Assembly: GCA_026225945.1 (NCBI GenBank)
Contig: JAMJFZ010001134.1
Span: 248,001-312,000 of the forward strand
Direction of reading: 5' to 3'
Length of the DNA: 64,000 bases
Source: Cricetomys ansorgei
Taxonomy: Eukaryota; Chordata; Mammalia; Rodentia; Nesomyidae
In this document: positions 1 through 10,729 of the stretch, one piece after another
How positions within the stretch are numbered: the stretch's first letter is position 1
Layout: every line of letters begins with the position of its first letter
Notes under the pieces: generated by a model
What the model saw: the letters and a program-made list of their open reading frames with translations, nothing else
What the model was told of the DNA's origin: nothing
Database searches by the model: none
Program-made: the position numbers and the translations under genes

Positions 1-690
1 AGAATAGGCACAAGCACTCAAATTAAGGTTTGATGTGTCAAACCAGTAGGAGTCAAAATATCTCAAGTGCAGGTAAAAAAATCAGAGACACCTAAACACC
101 TCAATTATACTGTGGCTGTGAGATCATAAAAGTTTCCTGTTGACCCCCAAAAAATTCTTTTGATTCCCTCTCATGTAACCAGCAGTCAGTGAATAGTTGA
201 GATGCTGCAGGTTTGTAGTTCTGTTGTTGTTGTTGTTTTTTTTGTATATTTTATAGTCAAGTATATTTTATATTCCTCTATAATTGTGGAAGTTTATTTT
301 TAGTTATGTTTAAAATAATTTTGTGCACTGTGGGGTGAGGGGCAGCCTAGATTTTGGTGTTTTGTAGTGACTGCAAGGGTTGAATTTATGTGGGTGATGT
401 TTGCTTGGTCATGCTCTGCATGTGCAATCAGTAGAACACCTGAGGAATTCTATATCAATAAAAACACCTGAGCAGTAACAGTCAGGATTCCTCTGTTCAT
501 CATGGTGCTTGCCATGACAGTGGTTCCCTCAGTAAAGTCTGACAGGGATTTCATCTATCATTATGCCACTTTGCTGTCCTAGGTGAACTCACATATCAAC
601 ATACTGCTACACTCTATATTTCAGCATATGTTGGTTCTTATGTCCTTGGGGATTGAGGATCTTGAGGCATTGTTGATCACTGAAGTCTTC
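1..690. other. No gene seen
   Basis: This stretch is AT-rich and holds no convincing open frame. It has a short TTG/T-rich tract near 218-245. I see no SINE, LTR or L1 similarity. Confidence 0.6.
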
Positions 691-699
691 TGTGACATC

Positions 700-1775
700 A
701 ACATTGTAAATATGTGATACAATTTTGATGACAAAACACTGATAACCTATGCCTTCATCATCACAATTAGAAAAAAATGTGACTGAATGAAAGATAGAGC
801 GTCTTAATGTGGACAACATGACATCATCATCAATGTAAAATATATGTCATCAAAATTAGAAAAAACTAGCACAATAATTGTGAAGGAGTGAGATCAAAAA
901 ATGTAAATACAGATCACAATTTATAAATGACATCATAATTGGAAGAAATTTACAGAATATTTGGGATGGTATGACACTATCAATGCAAGTATGTGATATC
1001 AAAATTTGAAGACAATGATTTGAGAATTGGATGAATATGATAACATAATTTGGGTTATATGACATCGCCAGAGCTAAAAATGACCTCTTATTGGGAATAA
1101 ACTGACAGCATAGCAACAATGTGACATCATCCATGTGAGTATGTGATATCATAATGAACAGGAACTGATGTCAAAAATAGAATTATGTGTTAACATCAAT
1201 TTAAGAATATGCAATACTCATTGGATGAAAGGGACACCATAATCATGATGACATGACATTGATGATGTAAATATATGGCACCACAATGAAAAAATACAAG
1301 AAAGCATGATTGGACAGAACAGACATCATAATTTGAATGATGTGACAAAATTAATGCCAGAAAAGGTCATCATTACTGGAACAAATTATCTGAGCATTGT
1401 AAGACTGATATCATAATGTGGATTTTATGACATCATGATTGTAAACATTTGTAATCACAATTGTAAGAAAATGACATCACAACTGTGATGTGACTTCAAC
1501 ATTATAAAGAAAGGAAATCAAAATAAGGAAAATATTTCTGCAAAATGGAAGGAAATTACACCATCAAACATCACCTTGAGGATGTGACATAGTTTCGTAA
1601 TTGGAAGGAAATGATGTTATAATTGCAAAGATATGACTTTTTAATTTGGATTCTGTGACAACAGCATTGTAATAAGATAAATGGCATTATATTCAGAAAA
1701 AACTGTCATCATAATCATAATGGTGTCAGTTCAGCATTGTAAGTATCTGCTATCATAATCACAACTGCTGATGTC
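700..1775. repeat. Degenerate TGACATCATAATT-type satellite, block 1
   Basis: The words TGACATCA, CATCATAATTG and ATGTAAATAT recur every few tens of bases with many substitutions and indels. A higher-order unit of about 60-70 bp can be sensed: ATGACATCATAATTGG, then AACTGACATCATAATT, then GATGTGACATCAACAATG and TAAATAT. The open frames inside (for example 856-1152) are by-products of the repeat. I do not recognise this as a named satellite. Confidence 0.8.
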
Positions 1776-3030
1776 CAGCCTTGGTGAGGGCAGAGCTTAA
1801 AGTGGATGGATGAAAGGGCAGTGAGGGAAGAATAAAATACAGGACACCATTCAGTTTTGTTTCATAGGAGACTGACAGAGAGGAAGCACATCTCGGAATG
1901 ACTTCACATATTCTGACAATTTGTGACTGTCAAACGCTTTATTTTTACAAAAAATCATTTAAGACTTTGATAATTGATTACATACCCTCTGGAAGTCATT
2001 TTTGTAAAGTCTTCCTAGATTATATAAGTATATTAAAATCAACATATCAGGCACATAGTCAAAACTAAAAGCTAACATTATGATAAAATCAGTTTTCTTT
2101 AACTCAAAATCATTCTTCTTAAAATTGGTATCATAAAGCCTTTTGATTAAAGAAATGCTACAGAGGATGATGCTATTTGAGTTGAATTCTGTTTAAGTTG
2201 ATCATAGACTTAATTGATTAAAATGCCTGTAACATCAAACATATTGTTTTAACTACAGTTACTTTTACCCGTGTTAAATTCTTCTTTCCTTTCTCTGTTC
2301 TGTTTAACATAAGACCAACATCCTTTGCTTTGATTCTTAAAAAGCAAAAGCAGTCGGTTGTTTGTCTTTCCGTGGTATCAGAAAAGTCCTGATAGTCCTG
2401 AGTTGACATGTTTGCTCAGGAGGACAGGCAATTCATTGAGCTAAAATGTCCTTTTCTGTAACTCTGTCATGAACTCTTGTTTCAATACAATCCCTATCTT
2501 TATTGCAGTCCTGTAAAAGTTAAAAGGATATTAGGACTCCTTGAACTGTGTATTTTCAGGATCATAACAAGCTTATTATTAAGTACATGATATCTCTCCC
2601 TGCCCATATGAATTCTTTATTTCTGAAGCTGGACATGAAAATCTGATGATCCAGCTACAGCTCATCAGCTTTTAGAATGTCTCTATTTTGTTTCTTCTTT
2701 AATAATTCTTCTTCTACTTCCTGTTTTAAGCTTACTAATTTTATGTATTTATAACCTAAATGTATGTCTCAGTCCTAGAATCTATGGAAGGCTCAAATTT
2801 CTGCATATTTGTATTTCTCAAGGTAATGCCATTAGTTTCATTTTTATTGACACCAGCGTTTGTTACATCATTCCAACTCTATCTTTTGGTGCGTGGCCTT
2901 TGACATTAAAGAATATAACTTAAAGGTGTTAGTGAATTTCTGTCAAGGGCAGTGAAGGTTCAATCAAGGTCTTCCTAGCACTGAAACTTTGTGAAACAGA
3001 GCCCTCACTATACTTGGCATCACCAGAGAA
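1776..3030. other. Non-repetitive interruption of the satellite
   Basis: The TGACATCA words stop here and AT-rich sequence of ordinary complexity takes over. The 63-residue minus-strand frame at 2218-2409 has no feature to support it. The segment could be an old insertion into the satellite or unrelated sequence between two arrays. I saw no repeat-family match. Confidence 0.5.
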
Positions 3031-5225
3031 GCATACAACAGCATAATTGAATAGAACTAACATCATGAGTGTGATGCTGTGATACAATGTCAAGAATTGT
3101 CACCATAATTAGAATGAAATCACCTGTTGATTGGAAGCATATGACATCATAATGTGTATTACATGACAGCATCATTAATGTAAGTATACACCATCATAAT
3201 TAGAAGAAATGACATCATAATTGTGATGATGTGGCATCAACAATGTAAATAAATAAAACCTAGTAAAGGTTATCACAGCATGAATAGAAAGAATTGATAC
3301 CAGGATAGGAGTGATGTGTAACCACAAACCTGAGTATGTGATGTCATAAATGAAAGGAAATATGATAATTGGAAGGATGTGACTTAATTTGGATTATGTA
3401 CCACCGACAATGTTCATTATAATCAGAAGAAACTGACATCATAAATGATACTGTGACATAAACAATGTAAACATATGACATCATATTTGAAAATAACTGA
3501 CATAGAAATCAGATATATTGGAGATTATCAATGTCGATAAATGACATCACAATTTGAAGAAACTGACATCAGATATGTTAATAATGTAAATATATGACAT
3601 CATAAACACATGATGAAATAATTGGATGAAACTGACATCATAATTGAGATGGCATAACAGCATTAATATAAATATGTAACATAACAATTTCAAAAAAAGT
3701 ACATGATGATAAGGATTTCACATCACATGTGAATTCAGTGGCATGAATGTAAATATATGACATCACAAAAAGGACATGCTCTGTTTGTAATTTATTGACA
3801 TCATAATGAAGGTGATTTGATATCATCAGTGTTAATACACATCATTATAATTCAAAGAAGCAGAAATAATTGAGATGATGTGCCACAATTAATGTACGGA
3901 AGTGAGAGCATAATTGAGATAATGTGACACTAGTAAATTATGTATGTGATATCATACAAATAATATGATAATTGGAGAGAAATGCCAGCATAATTAGTAT
4001 TATAATGTGACACCATCATAATATGACTTGCAATCAATAAAATAAATATATGATAATATAATGAGAATGATATGACATATTTGGAAGGAACTGACAGATT
4101 AATTGGGATGTTATAACACTGCATCAATGTTCGAATGTGGAATCATAATTGGAAACTAGTCACCTGATACTTGAAAGGACAAGGCATCATAATGTAGATT
4201 ATGCAACATCATCAGAGTAAATGTATCTCATCATAAATGAAATGAACTGACATAATTGTAAATTTGTACTATCAATAAGATAATATAAAATAATAATAAA
4301 TAGCGTATCACAGGATACTTGCAAGGAACTTATACCATAATTGATATGATATTCCACCGTCAATGTGACATAATAATTAGAAGAAATTGACAAAAATATG
4401 TCATAAAAATCTATATATGTTTGAACATAAGAATATCATTGAATTTTTAAGGTACTGACATAATTGGAAATATGTGGAATTATCAATGTCAGTATATGAC
4501 CTCATAATTTGAGGAAACTGTCATCACAAACATGATGGTTTGACATCAACTACATAACTATATATCATCAAAAATTAAGGCATGGCATAGTAGGAAGGAC
4601 TGACATCATAAATATGAAGATGTGACATCAATGATATAAATAGATGACACCAAAATAGGAGAGTGAAAGCAAAATTGGAAGAAGCTAACAGCATAATTAC
4701 GATATGACTTCAACAGTATAAATATATTACCTCAGATAATGAATAATGTGAAAGCATAGTCACCATATGACATCAACAATGTAAATTTATGACATCATAA
4801 TAAGAATGAGGGAACTTTCATCATAATTCTGATGACATGACATTATCAAAGTTGATCTGAGACATCGCAATTTGAAGAATATGACATGAAAATTGGAGGA
4901 TAGGACATCATAATGCGAATTAGGTTATATCGTCATTGACATTAAAAGATATCACGATTGGTAGAAACTGAAAACAATTTTGACATGAATGTTGTAAATA
5001 TATGACATTATAATTGGAAGATATTGACATCACAAAAGTCACATCATGATATGACTACAGCCATGTAAATATAAGTCATCATAATATGAGTTGTATGACA
5101 AAAGTATAAGGAAACAACATAATTGTAGTGACAAATATCAACAATGTATATGTATGATATAATATGAATGATTTGAGAGCTAAATTTGGAAGAACTTATA
5201 TCATAATTTGAATTAATTGGCACTG
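3031..5225. repeat. Degenerate TGACATCATAATT-type satellite, block 2
   Basis: The same vocabulary as block 1 resumes (TGACATCATAATT, GATGTGACATCAACAATGTAAA, GAAGAAACTGACATC) and continues to the edge of the inverted duplication at 5230. Units are strongly diverged, so the array is old. Frames such as 3638-3826, 3930-4127 and 4199-4393 are repeat-derived and not genes. Confidence 0.8.
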
Positions 5226-5229
5226 TCAA

Positions 5230-5764
5230 TTTCAACATGGAAGAGCAACACCCTGACATAAACATTGGTGCAGGACCCTCCGGGGTCATTGTGACACCAG
5301 GCTCAAGTGTGAGCCACAATGCAGTCTTCTCATGTGGTAATGACACTGTGAATTCAGGCTTTTAGAGACATTCAGATAGAAGAAGTTGTGCAGCTTCCAT
5401 AGAAGATGAAACACCTACTTCCTTGACCAGGAACTAATCTAAGAAATAGCTTCAAATCTTGTTGAAGAAATGTAGCCGATAGAAAACTCACCATGTAATG
5501 GACATCTTTCGCTTCCTACTTCATGTTGCTTACTTTTTCCAGAGACTGTATGAATGTCAGCAAGTATCCTTGTCTTGGGTTTACTGCAAGTTCCAGAACA
5601 TATTCCAGGGCTTAGGCTGTGGCTTGATTGGAAGAATCACCACCAGCATATACTGAAATGAAAAGTTGTAGAGGATACTGATCTTGAAAAGTAACAAATC
5701 CAAAGAAAACATTGCATCTCACCTGTCCTATGCTTGTTATCCATATGAGAAGGGACAACAAGAA
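5230..5764 (-). repeat. Inverted copy of 44933-45466
   Basis: Read on the minus strand, this segment follows 44933-45466 nearly base for base, including the shared text around GTGTCATTACCACATGAGAA and the GGACAACAAGCATGGGACAG-like stretch. Similarity ends sharply at 5764, where the 1.31-kb array begins. On the minus strand it carries the same protein-like exon as the 45-kb copy (motif VTFQDQ.PLQLF..VYAGG), but a CAA codon has become TAA within it, so the frame is broken here. Confidence 0.85.
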
Positions 5765-5838
5765 GTTCAAGAGAGTCAGGAGATTGTAGACTCTTGTCAA
5801 GGTCCCAATCCTGAGATGAGTCCATAAGTGAGGAGGTC

Positions 5839-6240
5839 CTACTGAGCCTGGAATGCAGTGCTGGGGACCTGTGGGAAAGAGGAGTGATGGCCTAAGCCAT
5901 CCAGGGTTTCTGCTGTTGATGTGCAGCAGCCTCCATGTGCTGAGGGGGACTTACTTGATCTACTTTTTTTGGAGGAGAGGAATAAGGGGCCAACTTTGCT
6001 GGAAGCAGCTAAGGTGAGCCCAGCTTCCTGTGAAGTGATAGGTGTGAAATTCCATTCTGTGGGTATGGGCAGTGTCAGAGGCCCTGGGTCGAAATGCAGT
6101 GGTCCCAGGGAACCCGGTGCCCAGGGAGGATGGGCTAGAGGCCCAGATGTGGAGGGCCCTAGGTCCGCTCCTGGCCTTGAAGATATTTCACCTCCCCTTT
6201 GCAGTGGTATGGAAGTACAAGCAGATCCTTGGGTTTTCAC
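5839..6240 (-). pseudogene. Array unit 4, A half-module coding remnant
   Basis: This is a 133-residue minus-strand frame rich in Pro, Ser and Thr. It carries the A-type core (PGPLTLSIPTEWNFTP near the middle), then ASSKVGPLFLSSKKSRSS and a Ser/Thr-rich tail. No signal peptide, membrane segment or known domain is visible. It is out of frame with the neighbouring B half-module frame (6276-6701), so this unit has lost continuity. The most likely reading is the degraded 3' end of a repetitive low-complexity protein gene; family unknown. Confidence 0.4.
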
Positions 6241-6275
6241 CTGCCGCCTTTGAGTCCAGGGGTCAACTGGGATGT

Positions 6276-6701
6276 CTACCTCGTCTCTCCACCATTGGTG
6301 TGGGGAACAGCACTATGTCTGTGAGTGGAAGTCTCAGGAATGCTTTCAGCAGGTGAAGGGAGTTCTGGAGAGCCAAAGAGAAGAGTAAGGTCTATGTCTC
6401 CTTCTTCTGAGGATAGAGGTGTGAAGTCTCCTTGGGTGGGTGTTGTGGGGCTGGGTCCCTGTGGCATGGCACTGGGTTGAACTAAGCAAGTATGACCTGA
6501 GGGAGAGATATGGAAACCTCCTAGGGCACAGTCTACCACTTTGGATGTCCTCTTGTTAGCAGTTCGATGTAAGGGCCCCCAGGTGCTAGGAGGAGAGCTG
6601 GATGGGTACCCTTCATAGTTTGGGAGAGGTTGAAAGCTCCAGTCTACAGGTATGGAGAATGTCAGAGGACACTGGGCGAACTGCAAAGGACCTTGGAACA
6701 C
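6276..6701 (-). pseudogene. Array unit 4, B half-module coding remnant
   Basis: This 141-residue minus-strand frame begins just before the B-type core (CPLTFSIPVDWSFQPLP), followed by STWGPLHRTANKRTSKVVD, a Ser/Pro/Thr region and an acidic stretch near LSSEEGDIDLTLLFGSPELP. The same order of motifs is seen in the two B copies upstream at 7538-8032 and 8550-9305. It does not join the A frame below it without a frame shift. Family unknown; probably a decaying copy. Confidence 0.4.
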
Positions 6702-6791
6702 TGGTGAGGAGGCAGAATGTGGCAGAAAATGTTCTCTTCCTGTGCCATGTGAGGAGTCCTAGTTCCAAAGAGGGGAATGCTCAGCATGGCC

Positions 6792-7142
6792 CTATGTGTG
6801 TGTGGTACCGGGCTGAGAACATTGGACACATGAGCTGTGTGGCAAGAGATATGGATGCCCAGGAGGAGGTGCCCTCTTGGCCTCATGGGTATGTGAAGAA
6901 GCCTTGGATATCCCTTGGAGCGGTGCTGGAGCTTCTACAGCTCCCTGGATTGCTGTGGGTTGCACTTGAGTGCCAAGGGCATACAGTGAAAGGGTCAGAG
7001 CCCTGCCCTCCCGTGTGGATGGTGGCTGGGCACTTCCTGTACACTTGAAAATGTCAACTGTCTCCTCAGAAGTTGCAGATAGTTGTTGAGAGTAGGAAGA
7101 ATGTAGATTGTTGTCAAGGTCCCAATCCTCAGATGTGTCCAT
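6792..7142 (-). pseudogene. DWDLD linker segment, unit 3/4 boundary
   Basis: This 116-residue minus-strand frame starts with MDTSEDWDLDNNLHSS, followed by a Ser/Glu-rich stretch and FKCTG.AQPPST. The same peptide recurs at each unit boundary (5637-5825, 9588-9773, and around 8400). It overlaps the A frame 6995-7480 in a different phase, so either the array has frame-shifting indels or these are spliced or alternative pieces. The DWDLD acidic motif is the best-conserved short peptide outside the two cores. Confidence 0.35.
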
Positions 7143-7480
7143 TGTGAGGAGGTGTGAGCCTGAACATCATTGCTGGGGCCCCGTGGGTCAGAGGGGTGAA
7201 GGCCTAAGTCACCCAGGGTTCCTGATGTTGATGTGCTGCAGCCTCCATGTGCTGAGGGTGATTGAGTGGACCTGCTTCTGTTGGAGGAGATGTGTAAGGG
7301 GGCAACTTTGATGGAAACAGCTATGGTGAGCACAGCTTCCTGTGCAGGGATAGGTGTGAAACTCCAGTCTGTGTATATGGACAGTGTCAGAGGACCTGGC
7401 TGGAAATGCAGTGGTCCCCGGGAACCCGGTGCCCAGGGAAAATGGGCTCGAGGTCCAGGTGTGGAGGGCCCCAAGTCCAC
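6995..7480 (-). pseudogene. Array unit 3, A half-module coding remnant
   Basis: This is a 161-residue minus-strand frame with the A core (PGPLTLSIYTDWSFTPIPAQ), a SSNRSRSTQSPSAHGG motif and a Gly/Ser tail. It is in the same reading phase as the B frame at 7538-8032 directly upstream, with only the 7481-7537 gap containing stop(s) between them. The unit thus nearly retains one continuous B-to-A frame. It shifts out of phase before the DWDLD linker. Function unknown. Confidence 0.45.
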
Positions 7481-7537
7481 TCCTGGCCTTGAAGAAATTT
7501 CACTTCCCCCTTGCAGAGTTGTGGAAGTGCAAGCAAA

Positions 7538-8032
7538 TCATTGAGTATCCACATGCCGTTCTTGAGTCCAGGGGTCACCAGGGGTGTCTCCCCCTGTCTC
7601 TCCACCATTAGTTTGGGGACCTACAGCACTGTGCCTGTGAGTGGAAGTATCAGGAAAAATTTCAGCAGGCAGGGGGAGTTCTCGAGAGCCAAAGAGAAGA
7701 GCAAGGTCAGGGTCTCCTTCTGAGCATTGAGGTATGAAGTCTTGTGCAGGGGTTGTGTGGCTTGGTCCCTGTGGCATGGCACCAGGATGAACTAAGCCAG
7801 CATAACCTGAGGGAGAGGTATGGAAACCTCCTAGGGCACAGTCTACCACTTTGGATGTCCTCTTGTTAGCAATGTGACGTATTGGTCCCCAGGTGGTAGG
7901 AGGTGAGCTGGTTGGTTCCCCTTTATAGGATGGTTGAAAGAGCCAGTCTGCAGGTATGAAGAGAGTCAGAGGCCCTTGGGTGAACCACAAAGGACCTTGT
8001 AACCCTGGTGAGAAGGCAGAATGTGGCAACAT
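7538..8032 (-). pseudogene. Array unit 3, B half-module coding remnant
   Basis: This 164-residue minus-strand frame holds the B core (GPLTLFIPADWLFQP), then TTWGPIRHIANKRTSKVVD and an acidic/Leu block ending near LLFGSRELPLP. It matches 6276-6701 and the front of 8550-9305 along its full length. Composition is Pro/Ser/Thr-rich with no predicted fold or membrane segment visible. An overlapping frame in another phase at 7966-8286 is the linker read-through and is not listed separately. Confidence 0.45.
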
Positions 8033-8549
8033 AAGTTTTCTCCCTGTGCCATGTGAGGAGTCTTCGTCACCTGAATGTGAATGCTCAGCTGGGCCCCATG
8101 TGTGTGTGATTCCGGGTCTAGCCCCTTGGATACATGAGCTTGGTGACCAGAGAGATGGATGCCTAGGAAGAGTACCTCCCTCCGTCTCCAGAGTATGTCA
8201 AGAAGCCTGGGAAAGCCCTTGGAGAGGAGCTGGTGTTTCTGCAGCTCTCTGAATTGCTGTGGGGTGAGCTTGAGTCTCATGGGCATGTAGTGAAAAAGTC
8301 AGAGCCGCCCTTCTGTGTGGATGGTGGCTGGGCATGTCCTGTACACTTGAAAGTGTCATCTCTCTCCTCTGAAGATGACAGAAGATCTATAGAGTCAGAA
8401 GAATGTAGACGGTTGTCAAGGTCCCAATCCTTATAAGTGTCCATTGTGAGAACGTTCAGATGAACCTGGAGGGCAGGGCTGGGGCCCGTTGGGGTAGAGG
8501 TGTTCAGGCCTAAACCATCCAGGGTTCCTCGGTTTGATGTGAGGAGGCC

Positions 8550-9305
8550 TCAATGTGCTGAGTGGGACTGAGTAGATCTGCTTTTGTTGGAGGAGAGGCA
8601 TAAGGGGACAACTTTGCTGGAAGCAGCTACGTTGAGCCCAGCTTCCTGTACAGGGATAGGTGTGAAATTCCAGTCTGTGGTTATGGACAGTGTGAGAGGA
8701 CCTGGATGGATGTGCAGTGGTACCATGGAACCCGCAGCCCTCGTAGATTCGGCTGTATGCCCAGGTGTGGAGGGACCCAGGTCCCCTCCTGTCGGTGAAG
8801 AATTTTCACCTCCCCTTTGGAATGGTGTGGGATTGTAAGTGTGTCCTTGGGTAGCCATGTGCCACCCTTGAATCAAGGGACTTGTGTTGTATCTCCCTGT
8901 CTCTCCACTATTGGTGTGGGGTGCTGCAGCACTTTGACTCTGAATGAGAGTCTCAGGGATCATTTCAGTAGGTAGGGGGAAATCTGGAGAGCCAAACAGA
9001 AGAGTAAGGTTTTGGTTTCCTTCTTCTGAGGACTGAGGTGTGAAGTCTCCTTGGACAGGGGATGTGGGGCTGGGATCGGATGGCACGGCACAGGGATGAA
9101 CTAAGCATGCATGATCTGAGGGAGACATAATGAAACCTCCTAGGACAGAGTCCACCACTTTGCATGTCCTCTTGTTTGCAGTGCAACAAAAGGGGCCCCA
9201 GGTGCTAGGATGAGAGCTGGATGGGTTCCCTTCATAGGATGGGAGAGGTTGAAAGCTCCAGTCTGCAGATATGGACAGTGTCAGAGGCTCTTGGGCGAAC
9301 CACAA
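8550..9305 (-). CDS. Longest open unit of the array (B plus A half-modules), unknown protein
   Basis: At 251 residues this is the longest open frame in the window and the only one spanning both half-modules without interruption. Residues about 4-18 carry the B core (PLTLSISADWSFQPLP), followed by ANKRTCKVVD, a region rich in Ser/Pro/Thr and the acidic PQSSEEGNQNLTLLFGSPDFPLP. The A core (PGPLTLSITTDWNFTPIP) lies around residue 200, then ASSKVVPLCLSSNKSRSTQS. It is in phase with the 179-residue frame 9888-10427. There is no signal peptide, membrane segment or catalytic motif. It looks like a repeat-built, probably disordered protein. Whether it is transcribed is unknown; the start methionine is only the first ATG in an internal repeat and is probably not a true start. 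Confidence 0.4.
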   Translation of the reverse strand: MWFAQEPLTLSISADWSFQPLPSYEGNPSSSHPSTWGPFCCTANKRTCKVVDSVLGGFIMSPSDHACLVHPCAVPSDPSPTSPVQGDFTPQSSEEGNQNLTLLFGSPDFPLPTEMIPETLIQSQSAAAPHTNSGETGRYNTSPLIQGWHMATQGHTYNPTPFQRGGENSSPTGGDLGPSTPGHTAESTRAAGSMVPLHIHPGPLTLSITTDWNFTPIPVQEAGLNVAASSKVVPLCLSSNKSRSTQSHSAH

Positions 9306-9587
9306 AGGAGTTTGGGATCATGGTGAGCTGTCAGAATGTGGCAGCACAAGTTCTTTCCCTGTGCCTTGTGAAGCTCCTCGTCCCAAGAAGGGGAATGCTC
9401 AGCAGGGCCCCATGTGTTTGTGGTTCCTGAACCAGCCCCTAGGACACCTGAGCTGTGAGACCAGAGAGATTGGTGCCCATGAGGAGAGGCCCCCACCACC
9501 TACAGAGTATGTGATAAAGCCTGAGAAAGTCCTTGGAGAGGCATTTGAGTTTCTGCAGCTTCCCGGATTGCTGTGGGCTGCACTTGA

Positions 9588-9773
9588 CTACCATGGGCAT
9601 GCAGTGAAAGAATCAGACCCGCTCTCCTGTGTGGATGGTGGCTGGGCTTGTCCTGTACACTTGAAAGTGTCACCTGTCTCCTCTGAAGATGAGGGCAGCT
9701 CTAGAGAGTCAGAAGAATGTAGACTGTTGACAAGGTTCCTATCCTCATGTGTGTCCATTGTGAGGAGGTTCAC
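9588..9773 (-). pseudogene. DWDLD-type linker, unit 1/2 boundary
   Basis: This short minus-strand frame reads MDTHEDRNLVNSLHSSDS, a diverged DWDLD linker, then a Ser/Glu-rich stretch and FKCTGQAQPPSTQE before a stop. It corresponds to the linkers near 8415, 7113 and 5796. It supports a consistent order of linker, B core, A core and linker along the minus strand. Confidence 0.35.
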
Positions 9774-9887
9774 CTGAGCCTGTAGGGCAGGGTTGCGGCC
9801 CTGTGATGCAGAATGATGCAGGCCTAAGCCATCCAGGGTTCCTGTTCTGCATGTGTGGAGGACTCCATATGCCGAGGGGGACTGAGT

Positions 9888-10427
9888 TTATCTGCTTTTG
9901 TTGGAGGAGAGGCATAAGGGGCCAACTTTGCTGGAAGTAGACCCAGTGAACGCAGCTGCCTTTGAATTGATACGTGTGAAACTCCGTTCTGTGGGTATGG
10001 AAAGTGTCAGAGGACCTGGCTTGAACTTCAATATTCCTAGTGACCCTGTTTCCCCATGAGAATTCTGACTATGTCCAGAATACTCTCTGGTTGTATGGAT
10101 GTCTCCTTGCAGCTCTCTGTTAGGACCTTTGGCTTTTTGAGCCTCTAGGTTTATCCTTATAATTCCTTTGGTCAATGAGAATCTTGTTGTGTTCTCTTTT
10201 GTGTTTCCTTTCCTATGTGTGCAGTCTGGTGCAGATCGGATATTTTCTAATCTCTCAGATTTGCAAGATCTATTGATCTCTCCTGTATTTGAAGATGGTG
10301 CTTTTCCAATATGCCCCATCTTTTGTGAATTATATGCTGGATCCCAAAGTTTAAGTACCTTATTTATTGAAAGCACCTGAGGACTAGGAGTTTGATCTTC
10401 ACTTTTGATTAGTTTTGGGGTGTTCAA
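9888..10427 (-). CDS. Array unit 1, A half-module with a unique N-terminal extension
   Basis: This is a 179-residue minus-strand frame. The first 120 or so residues are Lys/Ser/Asn-rich, unlike other units, and include KGPNRELQGDIHTT. The last 50 carry the A core (PGPLTLSIPTERSFT) and SSKVGPLCLSSNKSR before a stop. It is in the same phase as 8550-9305. It sits where the array meets the older, non-amplified part of the minus-strand gene. Family unknown. Confidence 0.35.
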   Translation of the reverse strand: MNTPKLIKSEDQTPSPQVLSINKVLKLWDPAYNSQKMGHIGKAPSSNTGEINRSCKSERLENIRSAPDCTHRKGNTKENTTRFSLTKGIIRINLEAQKAKGPNRELQGDIHTTREYSGHSQNSHGETGSLGILKFKPGPLTLSIPTERSFTRINSKAAAFTGSTSSKVGPLCLSSNKSR

Positions 10428-10729
10428 AAAACTCCTGTATCAATGGAACTTTTATGTAACTTAGAGTGATGGTTTCAGCCATGGTAATTTCATAATATTT
10501 TCCTTATGCCACGTTTTCCCAAAGTGACCTTTTTCATTCTTATTTTTCTATAGGACTTACAAGAAGATTCCTCTTTCTTATAAAAACCCTTTTTGAGTAT
10601 CCCTTCTTGTGAGAGGAATGTGGTGAAACTCCAATCTGCAGGTATGTATAGCTCCAGAGGGCCTTTGGGGAACTTTAAATGCCTGAATTCCTGCTGTTGG
10701 GATGAGAAATTTTCTTTATCTATAGTTTT

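Larger units (their letters stand above)
5765..10700 (-). repeat. Four-unit tandem array, about 1.31 kb per unit, with two half-modules
   Basis: The landmark (GT)CAAGGTCCCAATCCT starts at 5796, 7113, 8415 and 9729, giving spacings of 1317, 1302 and 1314 bp. Each unit holds two related half-modules. The A landmark starts at 6054, 7366, 8672 and 9986. The B landmark starts at 6641, 7945 and 9260, with a diverged fourth near 10637. All eight encode a GPLTLSI..DWSF-like motif on the minus strand. The unit therefore arose from an internally duplicated block that was then amplified in tandem. The upper-coordinate end is more diverged and merges into 10.7-11.5 kb. Confidence 0.9.

Noticed and set aside
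700..5225. Regular short repeats considered as a CRISPR array
   Set aside because: The repeats are degenerate, there are no uniform spacers, and the SINE and L1 content shows a mammalian genome.
5921..7048. Plus-strand frames of 94-148 residues across the 1.31-kb array
   Set aside because: They are opposite-strand shadows; the repeated motifs and in-phase neighbours favour the minus strand.
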